This document shows positions 38,345 to 48,125 of a stretch of 64,000 nucleotides of DNA, in pieces. A program made the position numbers and the translations under genes. The notes under the pieces are model-generated. The model was not told where the DNA came from and did no database searches. It worked only from the letters and a program-made list of their open reading frames with translations. Source of the DNA: Modestobacter sp. VKM Ac-2985 (GTDB lineage Bacteria > Actinomycetota > Actinomycetes > Mycobacteriales > Geodermatophilaceae). The stretch is taken from contig NZ_JAPVBI010000001.1 in NCBI RefSeq assembly GCF_026967925.1, positions 1,323,794-1,387,793 of the forward strand, read 5' to 3'. Numbering within the stretch: the first letter of the stretch is position 1; the number at the start of each line of letters is the position of its first letter.

Positions 38345-39904
38345 TCAGGACAGCTCGACGATGCTGCGGGTGACCGCAGCCTGCTCGGTGAGCACGCCCC
38401 CGATCAGGTGCTGGGTCTCGTTGATCCGCTCCACGATGTCCCGGATCGAGGCGAGCGCGCCCACCACGTTCTGCACGTCGCCCTGGATGGCCGCGACCCG
38501 GCTGCTGACGTCGTCGGTCGCCTGGGCGGTCTCCCGGGCCAGCTCCTTGACCTCACCGGCGACCACGGCGAACCCCTTGCCGGCCTCCCCGGCCCGGGCG
38601 GCCTCGATGGTGGCGTTCAGCGCCAGCAGGTTGGTCTGCTCGGCGATCCCGGTGATCACCTTCACCACCTTGTCGATCTCCGCGCTGGAGCGGCCCAGCC
38701 CCGCCACGAACTCGGTCGCCTCGCCGGCGACGCGCTGACCGTCACCGGCCACCTTCGTGGCCTCGGCGACGTTGCGCTCGACCTCGTCGATCGAGGCGAC
38801 CATCTCCCGGCCGGCGTCGGCGATGCGCTGGGTGGCCGCCAGCCGCTCCAGCGTCTGGGAGATCAGGAAGGCGGTGTTGCGCAGCGCGTCCCGCCGGCTG
38901 TCGGCCAGGATCAGCGTGCGCTTGGCGAAGAAGTCCATCGTGCCGACGATCCGGCCGCCGACGGTGATCGGCAGGCACACCCCGGACCGGACGCCGGCGT
39001 TGCGCGCGGCCGGGGCACGCACGCAGTCGTGCACCTGGCCGAGGTCCTCGACGAACACCAGCTCGCCGGCGGCCCAGGTGCGACCGGCGACGCCGACGCC
39101 CTTGGCGAAGCGCGCCTCCAGCGTGATCCGCCGGAACTCCGGCCCCAGGTCGCCGGACTCCTGGGCGAACCGCAGGTCGTTCGTCGAGGCGTCCAGCGCC
39201 CAGTACGAGCCGTAGTGCCAGTCGAACTCCCGCCGGATGGTGTCCAGCGCGATGGACAGCGTCTCCTCCAGCGTCCGTGCCCGGGCGAGCCCGCGGAGCA
39301 GTCCGTTCGTCGCTGCGACGTCGCCGGCGGCACGCTTCTGGTCAGCGGCCTCGGCCACCCGGCCGAAGGCCTGGGAGACCAGCAGCCCCACCGCCCGCAG
39401 CGCGTCGAGCCGTTCGGCCGACGGAGCCAGGGTCTCCATGGTGAAGAAGTCCATCGTCCCGACGACCCGGCCCTGCTGGATGATCGGGAAGCAGATGCCG
39501 CTCTTCACCCCGACCCGCTGGGCCACCGGGGCGCGCACGCAGTCGGTCATCTCGCCGAGGTCGGCGACGAAGAACAGGTCACGGGCCTTCCAGGCCCGCC
39601 CGGAGAGCCCGACGCCCTCGGCGAAGGAGGCGCTCCGGGTCACCGCGCGGAACTCGGGTCCGGCGTCACCGGACTCCACGGTGAAGTGCAGCTGCCCGTC
39701 CTCCGGCGCGACCATCCAGTAGGAGCCGTACGCCCAGCCGAAGCTGTCCCGGACGGTGTCCAGCGCGGCCCGGGCCACCTCCTCGCAGGTGGTGGCCCGG
39801 TTCAGTGCGCTGAGCGCCCGGGTGACCGCGGCGATGTCGGAGCGGGCCTCGGCGAGCTCGGCTCCCTGGTCGGGGACGGCGCGACGGGACGCGACGATGC
39901 GCAT
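38345..39904 (-). CDS. Soluble GAF-GAF methyl-accepting signalling protein
   Basis: 519 aa from ATG 39904. No transmembrane segment. Two tandem GAF domains (about 20-185 and 195-345) are related to each other: both contain SGDxGPEFR and a DCVRAPxA segment with a Cys. The C-terminal chemoreceptor domain carries the hairpin tip AEQTNLLALNATIEAARAGE (about 430-449). It should be a cytoplasmic sensor of redox state or small ligands coupled to CheA/CheW. No che genes are in the window. Confidence 0.9.
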   Translation of the reverse strand: MRIVASRRAVPDQGAELAEARSDIAAVTRALSALNRATTCEEVARAALDTVRDSFGWAYGSYWMVAPEDGQLHFTVESGDAGPEFRAVTRSASFAEGVGLSGRAWKARDLFFVADLGEMTDCVRAPVAQRVGVKSGICFPIIQQGRVVGTMDFFTMETLAPSAERLDALRAVGLLVSQAFGRVAEAADQKRAAGDVAATNGLLRGLARARTLEETLSIALDTIRREFDWHYGSYWALDASTNDLRFAQESGDLGPEFRRITLEARFAKGVGVAGRTWAAGELVFVEDLGQVHDCVRAPAARNAGVRSGVCLPITVGGRIVGTMDFFAKRTLILADSRRDALRNTAFLISQTLERLAATQRIADAGREMVASIDEVERNVAEATKVAGDGQRVAGEATEFVAGLGRSSAEIDKVVKVITGIAEQTNLLALNATIEAARAGEAGKGFAVVAGEVKELARETAQATDDVSSRVAAIQGDVQNVVGALASIRDIVERINETQHLIGGVLTEQAAVTRSIVELS

Positions 39905-40055
39905 GGCTCTCTCCACGGTCGGGGTGCGCCGTGTCTTCGACGTCCCGGTGACGTGGTCGGCAGGCGGACCGCGGAATCCAGCCGAGCCATCCGGTCGTGC
40001 GCAACAGGACGTACTCCCTCGTTCCGCATCCTGCGCGGGGCCTAGGGTCGGGCGG

Positions 40056-40427
40056 GTGAGCGAGCCGACGAGCGACTGCCTGTTCTGCCGGATGGTGGCC
40101 GGGGAGATCCCGCCCGACGTCGTCCGGGAGACCGACCGCACGCTCGCCTTCCGGGACATCGCCCCGCAGGCGCCCACCCACGTGCTGGTCGTCCCGAAGG
40201 AGCACCACGCCACGCTGGGCGCGCTCGCCGCGGCGGACCCCGGGCTCACCGCCGAGCTGGTCGCCGCCGCGCACGCCGTGGCCGTGCAGGAGGGCCTGGT
40301 GACGGCGGAGGCGCCCGAGCCCGGCTACCGGGTGGTGGCCAACACCGGCCCGCAGGCCGGGCAGAGCGTCCACCACGTGCACCTGCACGTGCTCGGCGGC
40401 CGGGGCCTGGGCTGGCCGCCCGGCTGA
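40056..40427 (+). CDS. HIT family nucleotide-binding protein
   Basis: 123 aa from GTG 40056, 7 nt after TAGGGT (40043-40048). Opening CLFCRMVAGEIP, zinc-binding-type CxxC, and the histidine triad HHVHLHVLGG at the C-terminus. HIT proteins hydrolyse nucleotide phosphoramidates or dinucleotides. It precedes phoH. Confidence 0.92.
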   Translation: MSEPTSDCLFCRMVAGEIPPDVVRETDRTLAFRDIAPQAPTHVLVVPKEHHATLGALAAADPGLTAELVAAAHAVAVQEGLVTAEAPEPGYRVVANTGPQAGQSVHHVHLHVLGGRGLGWPPG

Positions 40428-40520
40428 GCCCGGTGGCCCGAGCGGGGTGTCGAGGTGGCCCGCGCGGGTACGCTGGGCCGGGTCACAACCCCCGTCGCAG
40501 GAAGGCAGGGTCGAGCGTTC

Positions 40521-41654
40521 TTGCCCGACACCTCACCAGACGCCGTACCGGAGACCATCGCGTCCTCCCGTGAGCTGTCCGCGCGTGCCGCGGCAGCCGG
40601 CGTCCCGGACGCCCCGGCCGTACCGGCCGACGTCCGCACCTCCATCACCGTCCCCGACAGCGTCTCCATGGTGGCCCTCCTGGGCTCCGGGGACGAGCTC
40701 CTCCGCCTGGTCGAGACCGAGCTCGTCGCCGACGTGCACGTGCGCGGCAACGAGATCGCGATCACCGGGCAGCCGGCCGACAACGCCTTCGCCGTCCGGG
40801 TCTTCGACGAGCTGATCGCCCTGCTGGCGACCGGGCAGGCGCTGCGTCCGGACTCGGTCCGCCGCGTCGTCGGCATGCTGCGGGCCGGCGGCTCCGAGCG
40901 CCCCGCGGACGTGCTGAGCCTGGACATCATCAGCCGCCGGGGCCGCACCATCCGGCCCAAGACGCTGAACCAGAAGCGGTACGTCGACGCCATCGACCAC
41001 CACAGCGTCATCTTCGGCATCGGCCCGGCCGGCACCGGCAAGACCTACCTGGCGATGGCCAAGGCCGTGCAGGCGCTGACCACCAAGCAGGTCAACCGGA
41101 TCATCCTGACCCGGCCCGCGGTGGAGGCCGGTGAGCGGCTGGGCTACCTGCCCGGCTCGCTGTCGGAGAAGATCGACCCCTACCTGCGGCCGCTGTACGA
41201 CGCGCTGCACGACATGGTCGACCCGGAGTCGATCCCGCGGCTGATGCAGGCCGGCACCATCGAGGTCGCTCCGCTGGCCTACATGCGCGGCCGCACGCTC
41301 AACGACGCGTTCGTCATCCTCGACGAGGCGCAGAACACCACCGCCGAGCAGATGAAGATGTTCCTCACCCGGCTGGGGTTCGGCTCGAAGATGGTCGTCA
41401 CCGGCGACGTCACCCAGGTCGACCTGCCCGGGGGTGCGCAGAGCGGCCTGCGCATCGTGCGCGAGATCCTCGACGGCATCGACGACGTCCACTTCTCCAC
41501 GCTGACCAGCTCCGACGTCGTCCGGCACCGGCTGGTCGGTGACATCGTGGACGCCTACGAGCGCTGGGACGCCACCCGGGAGACCCCGGCGCAGGCGACC
41601 GGCACGCGCGCGGCCCGGCACGGCCGCTCCCAGCCCCGGCAGCAGGGGAGCTGA
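40521..41654 (+). CDS. phoH: PhoH-like ATPase
   Basis: 377 aa from TTG 40521. I prefer TTG because the TACGCT box (40469-40474) lies downstream of the only GTG alternative (40455), which therefore would not be transcribed from it. Walker [13 protein letters not shown] (about 172-183), Walker [11 protein letters not shown], and the KH-like N-terminal region typical of PhoH/YbeZ. In this context, next to ybeY, it is thought to act in rRNA processing or RNA unwinding. ybeY follows 2 nt after the stop. Confidence 0.92.
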   Translation: MPDTSPDAVPETIASSRELSARAAAAGVPDAPAVPADVRTSITVPDSVSMVALLGSGDELLRLVETELVADVHVRGNEIAITGQPADNAFAVRVFDELIALLATGQALRPDSVRRVVGMLRAGGSERPADVLSLDIISRRGRTIRPKTLNQKRYVDAIDHHSVIFGIGPAGTGKTYLAMAKAVQALTTKQVNRIILTRPAVEAGERLGYLPGSLSEKIDPYLRPLYDALHDMVDPESIPRLMQAGTIEVAPLAYMRGRTLNDAFVILDEAQNTTAEQMKMFLTRLGFGSKMVVTGDVTQVDLPGGAQSGLRIVREILDGIDDVHFSTLTSSDVVRHRLVGDIVDAYERWDATRETPAQATGTRAARHGRSQPRQQGS

Positions 41655-41656
41655 GC

Positions 41657-42154
41657 GTGCCCGTCGAGGTCGCGAACGAGTCCGAGATCTCCGTCGACGA
41701 GGGCGCGCTCGCCGGCGTCTGCCGGTACGTGCTGGACGCCATGGAGGTCAGTCCGCTGGCCGAGCTGTCGGTGCTCTGCGTCGACGTCGACTACATGGCC
41801 AGCCTGCACGAGCGGTGGATGGGCGAGAAGGGCCCGACCGACGTGCTGGCCTTCCCGATGGACGAGCTGGACACCGCCCGTCCCGACGACCCGGACCCCG
41901 GTCCGGCGCTCCTCGGTGACGTGGTGCTCTGCCCGGCCGTCGCCGTCCGGCAGGCCCGCGCCGCCGGCCACTCGACGGCCGACGAGCTGCTCCTGCTGGC
42001 CACCCACGGCGTGCTCCACCTGCTGGGCTACGACCACATGGAGCCCGACGAGGAGAAGGAGATGTTCGGCCTGCAGTCCAAGCTCCTCGAGGGCTGGCGC
42101 GCCACTCCGCGAGAGCCGGTGACCGGCGAGCCGATGGAGCCGGAGACCCGATGA
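41657..42154 (+). CDS. ybeY: Endoribonuclease YbeY (rRNA maturation)
   Basis: 165 aa, GTG start. Zinc-binding motif [12 protein letters not shown] (three His) near residue 115-126 and the central [16 protein letters not shown]. Single-strand endonuclease for 16S rRNA 3'-end maturation and ribosome quality control. Operon with phoH (2-nt gap) and the CorC-like gene (ATGA overlap). Confidence 0.95.
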   Translation: MPVEVANESEISVDEGALAGVCRYVLDAMEVSPLAELSVLCVDVDYMASLHERWMGEKGPTDVLAFPMDELDTARPDDPDPGPALLGDVVLCPAVAVRQARAAGHSTADELLLLATHGVLHLLGYDHMEPDEEKEMFGLQSKLLEGWRATPREPVTGEPMEPETR

Positions 42155-43491
42155 GCTCGACCGCGATCGTCCTGCTGGGCATCGCCGTCGTCCTGGTCCT
42201 CGTCGCAGGCGTCTTCGCCGCACTGGACGCCGCCCTGCAGCGGCTCTCCAAGGCCGCGGTGGAGGAGCTGCGGCGGGACGGCGCCAAGCGGGCCGGCCCG
42301 CTGACCCAGGTCATGGAGGACCGGGCCCGGCACGTGGCGCTGCTGCTGCTGCTGCGGATCGTCTGCGAGACGGCGGCAACCGTCATCGTGGCGGTCATCC
42401 TCGACGGGCTCTTCGCCAGCATCGCCGTGGGCGTCCTCGTCGCCATCGCGGTGATGACGGTGGTCAGCTACGTCCTGATCGGGGTCGGCCCGCGCACCCT
42501 CGGCCGCCAGCACGCCTACCCGATCGCGCTGGCCGCGGCCTCGCTGATCCGGCTGCTGGGCCGGCTGCTCGGTCCGATCGCCACGCTGCTGATCCTCATC
42601 GGCAACGCCATCACCCCCGGCCGGGGCTACCGCGACGGCCCGTTCAGCAGCGAGGTCGAGCTGCGCGAGCTGGTCGACATGGCCGAGGAGCGCGGCGTCG
42701 TCGAGGCCGGCGAGCGGAACATGATCCACGGCGTCTTCGAGCTCGGCGACACCATCGCCCGCGAGGTGATGGTGCCCCGGCCCGACGTGGTGTGGATCGA
42801 GCGCGGCAAGACGCTGCGGCAGGCCCTGGCGCTCTGCCTGCGCAGCGGCTTCAGCCGGCTGCCGGTGATCGGGGAGAACGTCGACGACATCATCGGCGTC
42901 GTCTTCCTCAAGGACCTGGTGCGGCGCACGCAGGGCGCCACCGACCCCCGGGCCAGCGAGCCGAAGGTCGAGGACGTGCTGCGCCCGGCCAGCTTCGTGC
43001 CGGAGTCCAAGCCGGTGGACGAGCTGCTCCGGGAGATGCAGGCCTCCCGCACCCACATGGCCGTCGTCGTCGACGAGTACGGCGGCTTCGCCGGGCTGGT
43101 CACCATCGAGGACATCCTGGAGGAGATCGTCGGCGAGATCGACGACGAGCACGACACCGTGCAGCGCCCGCCGATCGAGGAGCTGGAGGACGGCTCGGTG
43201 CGGATCACCGCCCGGCTGCCGGTCGAGGACCTCGCCGACCTGTTCCGCGTCGAGCTCCCCGACGACGACGGGGTCGAGACCGTCGGTGGCCTGCTGGCCC
43301 GGGAGATCGGCGTGGTGCCGATCGAGGGCTCGGAGGCCGAGGTCGGCGGGTTGCGGCTGGTCGCCGAGAGCACCGGCGGGCGGCGCAACCAGATCGACAC
43401 GATCCTGGTCTGCCGGGTGTCCGAGCCCGGCGCCGAGGAGGAGGCCGACGAGCCCGCCCGAGTACCCGAACCGGCGACCGTGGAAAGCTGA
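42151..43491 (+). CDS. CNNM/CorC family membrane transporter-like protein (hemolysin family)
   Basis: 446 aa, ATGA overlap with ybeY. The N-terminal CNNM domain has about four transmembrane segments (1-160), then a CBS pair (about 210-330, with [11 protein letters not shown] and [20 protein letters not shown]), and a C-terminal CorC_HlyC domain. The family handles Mg2+/Co2+ efflux; the YtfL/MpfA type is an example. Its place after phoH-ybeY is conserved in actinobacteria. Confidence 0.92.
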   Translation: MSSTAIVLLGIAVVLVLVAGVFAALDAALQRLSKAAVEELRRDGAKRAGPLTQVMEDRARHVALLLLLRIVCETAATVIVAVILDGLFASIAVGVLVAIAVMTVVSYVLIGVGPRTLGRQHAYPIALAAASLIRLLGRLLGPIATLLILIGNAITPGRGYRDGPFSSEVELRELVDMAEERGVVEAGERNMIHGVFELGDTIAREVMVPRPDVVWIERGKTLRQALALCLRSGFSRLPVIGENVDDIIGVVFLKDLVRRTQGATDPRASEPKVEDVLRPASFVPESKPVDELLREMQASRTHMAVVVDEYGGFAGLVTIEDILEEIVGEIDDEHDTVQRPPIEELEDGSVRITARLPVEDLADLFRVELPDDDGVETVGGLLAREIGVVPIEGSEAEVGGLRLVAESTGGRRNQIDTILVCRVSEPGAEEEADEPARVPEPATVES

Positions 43492-43497
43492 GCGGCC

Positions 43498-43836
43498 GTG
43501 ACCTCCGCTGAGCTGGACCCCGAGGACGCCAAGCTGATCACGCTGGCCCGCTCCGCCCGGAGCCGGACCGGCGCCGCGGAGGGCGCCGCGGTCAGGGACA
43601 CCGACGGCCGCACCTACCTCGCCGCCACGGTGGCCCTGCCCTCGCTGCAGCTGTCCGCGCTGCAGGCCGCCGTCGCCGCCGCCGTCTCCAGTGGGGTCGA
43701 CGGGCTCGAGGCGGCCGCGGTCGTCAGCGCGGCCGAAGCCGTCGAGGAAGCCGGGCTGGCCGCCGTCCACGACCTGACGGCGGCGGCGCCGGTGCTGCTC
43801 GCCGGCCCCGACGGGGTGGTCCGCACCACCCGTTGA
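43498..43836 (+). CDS. Degenerate cytidine deaminase-like protein
   Basis: 112 aa, GTG start, 6 nt after the CorC-like gene. It has the cytidine-deaminase outline (AKLITLARSARSRTG, DGRTYLAATVALPSLQLSALQAAV), but the catalytic HAE/CAE is replaced by SAL and the zinc PCxxC is missing, so it should not deaminate. The same small gene occurs between the CorC homolog and era in mycobacteria (Rv2365c, from memory). Function unknown. Confidence 0.8.
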   Translation: MTSAELDPEDAKLITLARSARSRTGAAEGAAVRDTDGRTYLAATVALPSLQLSALQAAVAAAVSSGVDGLEAAAVVSAAEAVEEAGLAAVHDLTAAAPVLLAGPDGVVRTTR

Positions 43837-43861
43837 CCGCCGCGGGCCCTACGGTGCCTGC

Positions 43862-44989
43862 ATGGTCCCGGTATCGAACGAACCTGTTCCTCGTCGTGCG
43901 GGTGCTGCGACGACCGCGCCGGAGGACGCCGGCCGGGTCACTGACGCCGATGCCCGGCTCGACGCCGCGATCGCCGACACGGTCCTGGCCGATGCCGCCG
44001 TGGTCGCCTCCCGGCTGTCGGCGGATCCTGCCCGGGCCGAGCAGCTGCGCGGTCGCCTCCTCGCAGTGCTGCGGGTCACCCACGCCCGGGTCCGCGGGTT
44101 GCCGCCGGCTGCCGCCCCGACCGCGCAGCCCGACGTCGGCGCCGCCCGGGCTCGCACCGGCCTGCACCCGGCGGAGTCGCTGCGCGTGGCCAGCCTGCTG
44201 TTCCAGCGCGCGCTACCCGCGCTCGTCGCGCACCACCGGGACGACGCGGTGCCCGGCGCCCGGTCCGTCACCGAGCAGGTCGCGCTGGTGCTGCACCAGG
44301 TGATCGACGAGCTGGTCATCCCCGCGTCGATCTCCTACGTCGACGTGCTGCTGTCCCGGATCAGCGACGCCAACCGGGACGAACGCCGCCGGGTCGCCCG
44401 CGACCTGCACGACCACACCAGCCACGGCATCGGCGCGGCCATGCAGGGGATCGACCTGGCCCTGCACCTGCACGCCACCGGCCAGCCGCTGGACGTGGAG
44501 CGGCTGCGCACCACCCGGCAGCTGCTGCTGGACACGCTCAACGACGTGCGGGGCATGGCCACCCGGCTGCGCGACGTGGTCGGGGACCGCACCCTGGGCC
44601 AGGCGCTGCAGGAGTACCTGGACTTCACCGCCCCGGTCGGGCTGGAGGTCACGCTCGCCGAGGACGGCGAGGACGTGGCGCCGCTGCCCGGCCACGTCAA
44701 GGAGGAGAGCTACCTCATCGTGCGCGAGGCGATCCGCAACTCGTTCCTGCACGGCCGACGGGCGACCCGGCTCGACGTCGCCGTCCGGGTCGCCGACGGT
44801 CAGCTGACGGCCACCGTGGCCGACGACGGCTCCGGCTTCGACCCCGCGGCCGTCGACGTCACCCGCAGCGTGGGGCTCTCCTCCGTGCGCGAGCGCGCCG
44901 AGGGGCTCGGGGGCAGCGTGGCCCTCGACCCCGGGCCCGGCGGCGTCCGGCTGGTGCTCACCGTGCCGTTGCCCGGGGCGTCGACGTGA
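43862..44989 (+). CDS. Cytoplasmic sensor histidine kinase (HisKA_3)
   Basis: 375 aa from ATG 43862, 6 nt after TACGGT (43850-43855), so probably leaderless. No transmembrane segment; the N-terminal 170 residues are helical with no known sensor domain. Phospho-acceptor His183 in VARDLHDHTSHGIG, ATPase domain with VREAIRNSFLHGR and VADDGSGFDP. It overlaps its regulator by 4 nt. The pair splits the conserved order between the cytidine-deaminase-like gene and era, so it looks like an insertion. Confidence 0.9.
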   Translation: MVPVSNEPVPRRAGAATTAPEDAGRVTDADARLDAAIADTVLADAAVVASRLSADPARAEQLRGRLLAVLRVTHARVRGLPPAAAPTAQPDVGAARARTGLHPAESLRVASLLFQRALPALVAHHRDDAVPGARSVTEQVALVLHQVIDELVIPASISYVDVLLSRISDANRDERRRVARDLHDHTSHGIGAAMQGIDLALHLHATGQPLDVERLRTTRQLLLDTLNDVRGMATRLRDVVGDRTLGQALQEYLDFTAPVGLEVTLAEDGEDVAPLPGHVKEESYLIVREAIRNSFLHGRRATRLDVAVRVADGQLTATVADDGSGFDPAAVDVTRSVGLSSVRERAEGLGGSVALDPGPGGVRLVLTVPLPGAST

Positions 44990-45645
44990 CCGGCGCCGAG
45001 CGCGGTCTCCGGGTCGTCCTGGTCGACGACCACCGCCTGTTCCGGGAGAGCCTGGGCGCGCTGCTCACCGTCCACCCGGGGATCGAGGTGGTCGCGGAGG
45101 GCGCGAACGGGGAGGAGGCGGTGCGGCTGGCCCGACAGCACCGACCCGACGTGGTGCTGCTGGACGTCGAGATGCCGGGTCAGTCGGTGCTGACCTCCCT
45201 GGTCGAGATCCGCAGCGCGTCGCCGTCCACCCGCATCGTCGTCCTGACCATGCACGAGAACACCCCGCTGGCCCGCCAGCTGCTGCTGCGCGGCGCCTCC
45301 GCCTACCTGATCAAGACGATCGGGCACCACGAGCTGGTCGCGGCGATCCGGGCTGCCACCGACCGTGAGCAGGACCTGATCACCCTCTCGGTGTCCCGGG
45401 GTGGGCTGGCCGGTCTCTCCTCGGGAGGTGGGCCGATGCTGTCCGAACGCGAGGTCGAGGTGCTCGCCCTCGTCGGCAAGGCCCGCTCCAACGCCGCGAT
45501 CGCAGCCGAGCTGCGGATCAGCGAGGGCACCGTGAAGCGGCACCTGAGCAACATCAACGCCAAGCTCGGGTCGACGTCCCGGCTGGACGCCGTGCGGCGG
45601 GCGACCCGGGCGCGGCTGCTCGCCCCCGGCCTCGGCGACGACTGA
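44986..45645 (+). CDS. NarL-type response regulator
   Basis: 219 aa, GTGA overlap with the kinase. Receiver with Asp60 (LLDVEMPGQSV) and a C-terminal LuxR helix-turn-helix (LSEREVEVLALVGKA, then ISEGTVKRHLSNINAKLG). Target genes unknown. Confidence 0.92.
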   Translation: MTGAERGLRVVLVDDHRLFRESLGALLTVHPGIEVVAEGANGEEAVRLARQHRPDVVLLDVEMPGQSVLTSLVEIRSASPSTRIVVLTMHENTPLARQLLLRGASAYLIKTIGHHELVAAIRAATDREQDLITLSVSRGGLAGLSSGGGPMLSEREVEVLALVGKARSNAAIAAELRISEGTVKRHLSNINAKLGSTSRLDAVRRATRARLLAPGLGDD

Positions 45646-45702
45646 GAAAGGACCCCGTCCTCCCCACCCTTCGCGAGCTCAGGGCGGTGCCCTGGACGGG
45701 GC
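45645..45702. repeat. Dispersed intergenic repeat, copy 2
   Basis: Begins at the regulator stop, gaaaggaccccgtcctcccc followed by acccttcgcgagctcagggc, ending ggacggggcc. Shares most positions with the copy at 24008-24066. Here too it fills the space between convergent genes and can pair ggaccccgtcc with ggacggggcc. Confidence 0.65.
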
Positions 45703-45704
45703 CG

Positions 45705-46301
45705 TCAGGGCAGTCGATGGCCCAGGGCGTCCGCGACGGCGGCGGGGTCGCGCACCCACACGGTGAACGCCTTGGGGGTCTCGCCGTCGGTGTCCAGGTG
45801 TCGGACGCTGATCCGGTGCCGGCCCGGCCACCAGCCGCCGCGTCCCTTCGCCTTCGGCCAGCCGGCCGGCGGTGCCCCCGGCACGACCTCGCTGATCAGC
45901 ACGAGCGGGACGACACCGAAGGACGACGTCTGCCGCAGCCCGGCGATGTCGGTGGAGACCGCGAAGTCGGAGACGGTGAAGCGGCCGGTCGACACCACCA
46001 GCACCAGCAGCCCGAGCCCCAGGGCGATCGGGGCCTCGTCGGCGACCGCGGCGCCGCCGTCCCGCCAGCCCAGGAACCCCAGCCAGGCGGCGACGGCGAG
46101 CACGGTCAGCGCGGTCACCCGCGGCGAGGCCGGGTCGTACTGCCAGTACCGCAGCGGTCGCGGGGTCACCGTGACGTACCGCTTCGGGCCGCGGCGGGCG
46201 ACGTAGCCGTAGCTGGTGACCTGGTCGATGTGACGCTCCCGGTCCCGGGCGGCCTGCACGACCAGGGGCTCGCGGTTGTCGCGTCGGGACCGGGGAGGCA
46301 T
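45705..46301 (-). CDS. Hypothetical membrane protein
   Basis: 198 aa from ATG 46301 (ATG 46310 would add 3 residues). Basic N-terminus with RGPKRYVTVTPRPLRYWQYDP, two transmembrane segments (about 62-110), and a C-terminal domain (RISVRHLDTDGETPKAFTVWV) resembling the PH-like domain of small actinobacterial membrane proteins. Divergent from era with a 75-nt gap. Function unknown. Confidence 0.75.
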   Translation of the reverse strand: MPPRSRRDNREPLVVQAARDRERHIDQVTSYGYVARRGPKRYVTVTPRPLRYWQYDPASPRVTALTVLAVAAWLGFLGWRDGGAAVADEAPIALGLGLLVLVVSTGRFTVSDFAVSTDIAGLRQTSSFGVVPLVLISEVVPGAPPAGWPKAKGRGGWWPGRHRISVRHLDTDGETPKAFTVWVRDPAAVADALGHRLP

Positions 46302-46376
46302 GCCGACCATGATCCCAGGGCGGCTCGCGTCCCGGCCGCGGCAGTGCTGTCGGTGCGCAGTGGGAGACTGGACGGC

Positions 46377-47294
46377 GTGACCTCCTCCGATCAGCCGCCG
46401 TACCGCAGCGGCTTCGCCTGCCTGGTCGGCCGGCCCAACGCGGGCAAGACCACGCTGACGAACGCCCTGGTCGGCGAGAAGGTCGGCATCGTCAGCAACC
46501 GGCCGCAGACCACCCGGCACGCCATCCGCGGGGTCGTGCACCGCCCGGCGGGCCAGCTGGTGCTCGTCGACACGCCCGGGCTGCACAAGCCCAAGAGCCT
46601 GCTCGGCCAGCGGCTCAACGACGTCGTCCGCGACACGCTGTCCGAGGTCGACGTCATCGTCTTCTGCATCCCCGCCGACCAGCCCGTGGGCGCCGGCGAC
46701 GCGTTCATCGCCCGGCAGCTCAAGGCGGTGACCACCCCGATCGTCGTGGTCGTCACCAAGACCGACGCGGCCGGCAAGAAGGCGATCACCGAGCAGCTGG
46801 TCGCCGCCAGCCAGCTGGTCGAGGCCCGCGAGATCGTGCCGGTCAGCGCCGTGGCCGGTGACCAGGTCGGCCTGCTGGAGGACCTGCTGATCGGGATGCT
46901 GCCCGAGGGGCCGCCGATGTACCCCGACGAGCAGACCACCGACGAGGACGTCGAGCGGCAGATCGCCGAGCTGGTCCGCGAGGCCGCGCTGGAGAAGGTC
47001 CGCCAGGAGGTGCCGCACTCCCTCGCCGTCACCATCGAGGAGATCAACCGCAAGCCCGACCCGCGCGACCCCGACGCCGTCTTCACCGAGGTGCACGCCC
47101 TGCTGCACGTCGAGCGGGCCAGCCAGAAGCCGATGCTGCTGGGCAAGGGCGGCGCGACGATCAAGGCGATCGGCAGCGAGGCCCGGGTCGGGCTGGAGAC
47201 GCTGCTCGGCGGCCGGGTGCACCTGGCCCTGCACGTCACCGTGCTGGGGGAGTGGCAGGACGACCCGAAGAAGCTGCACCGGCTTGGCTACTGA
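46377..47294 (+). CDS. era: GTPase Era
   Basis: 305 aa from GTG 46377. G1 GRPNAGKT (18-25), switch I NRPQTTRHAIRG, G3 DTPG, G4 TKTD, and a C-terminal KH domain (LLGKGGATIKAIGSEAR) that binds the 3' end of 16S rRNA. Needed for 30S assembly. A GAGACT box ends 7 nt before the start. Flanked by recO and uppS as in other actinobacteria. Confidence 0.96.
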   Translation: MTSSDQPPYRSGFACLVGRPNAGKTTLTNALVGEKVGIVSNRPQTTRHAIRGVVHRPAGQLVLVDTPGLHKPKSLLGQRLNDVVRDTLSEVDVIVFCIPADQPVGAGDAFIARQLKAVTTPIVVVVTKTDAAGKKAITEQLVAASQLVEAREIVPVSAVAGDQVGLLEDLLIGMLPEGPPMYPDEQTTDEDVERQIAELVREAALEKVRQEVPHSLAVTIEEINRKPDPRDPDAVFTEVHALLHVERASQKPMLLGKGGATIKAIGSEARVGLETLLGGRVHLALHVTVLGEWQDDPKKLHRLGY

Positions 47295-47378
47295 GGCAGC
47301 GGGCGAGTGAGCACCGCAGGGAGCGCCGGCGACCGAGGAGCGGAGCGATCTGCTGCCGGGGAACAGGGCTGCTAGGCC

Positions 47379-48125
47379 GTGAGCACCACACCGCAGTCCC
47401 TCTACCGGGACGAGGGCGTCGTGCTGCGCACCCAGAAGCTGGGTGAGGCCGACCGGATCATCACCGTGCTGACCCGGCGCACCGGCAAGGTGCGGGCCGT
47501 CGCCAAGGGGGTGCGGCGCACCAAGAGCAAGTTCGGTGCCCGGCTGGAGCCGTTCAGCCACGTCGACCTGCAGCTCTACACCGGCCGCAACCTCGACATC
47601 GTCAGCCAGGCGGAGTCGATCCGCCCCTACGGCACCGAGATCGTCGGCGACTACCGCGCCTACACCGCCGGCACGGCGGTGCTGGAGACCGCGGACCGGC
47701 TGACGGTGGAGGAGAAGGAGCCGTCGCTGCGGATGTTCCTGCTCGTCATCGGGGCGCTGCGCACGTTGGCCGAGGGGGTCAAGCCGGCCCCGCTCGTGCT
47801 GGACGCGTTCCTGCTCCGGGCGATGTCGGTCGCCGGCTGGGAGCCGGCGCTGGGCGACTGCGCCCGGTGCGGCGAGGTCGGCCCGCACCGGCACTTCTCC
47901 GTCCCGGCCGGGGGCACGGTCTGCCCGTCCTGCCGGCCCACCGGCTCGGCGATGCCCAGCCCGGTCACCATCGAACTGCTGGAGGCGCTGTTGTCCGGGG
48001 ACTGGGGGCGGGCCGAGGCCAGCCTGGGCACCAACCGGCGGGAGGGCAGCGGCCTGGTCGCGGCCCTGCTGCAGTGGCACCTGGAGCGCGGCCTGCGCTC
48101 GCTGCCGCTGGTGGACCGCACATGA
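47379..48125 (+). CDS. recO: DNA repair protein RecO
   Basis: 248 aa, GTG start. N-terminal OB fold ([21 protein letters not shown]), helical middle, and a zinc site (CARCGEVG, then CPSC; four Cys). RecO loads RecA on SSB-coated DNA with RecR. It shares an ATGA overlap with uppS. Confidence 0.94.
   Translation: MSTTPQSLYRDEGVVLRTQKLGEADRIITVLTRRTGKVRAVAKGVRRTKSKFGARLEPFSHVDLQLYTGRNLDIVSQAESIRPYGTEIVGDYRAYTAGTAVLETADRLTVEEKEPSLRMFLLVIGALRTLAEGVKPAPLVLDAFLLRAMSVAGWEPALGDCARCGEVGPHRHFSVPAGGTVCPSCRPTGSAMPSPVTIELLEALLSGDWGRAEASLGTNRREGSGLVAALLQWHLERGLRSLPLVDRT

Noticed and set aside
47295..47378. gagtgagcaccgcagggagc-type sequence before recO as a mobile repeat
   Set aside because: It looks like a recurring intergenic sequence, but I found no second copy in this window, so there is no evidence for a repeat.
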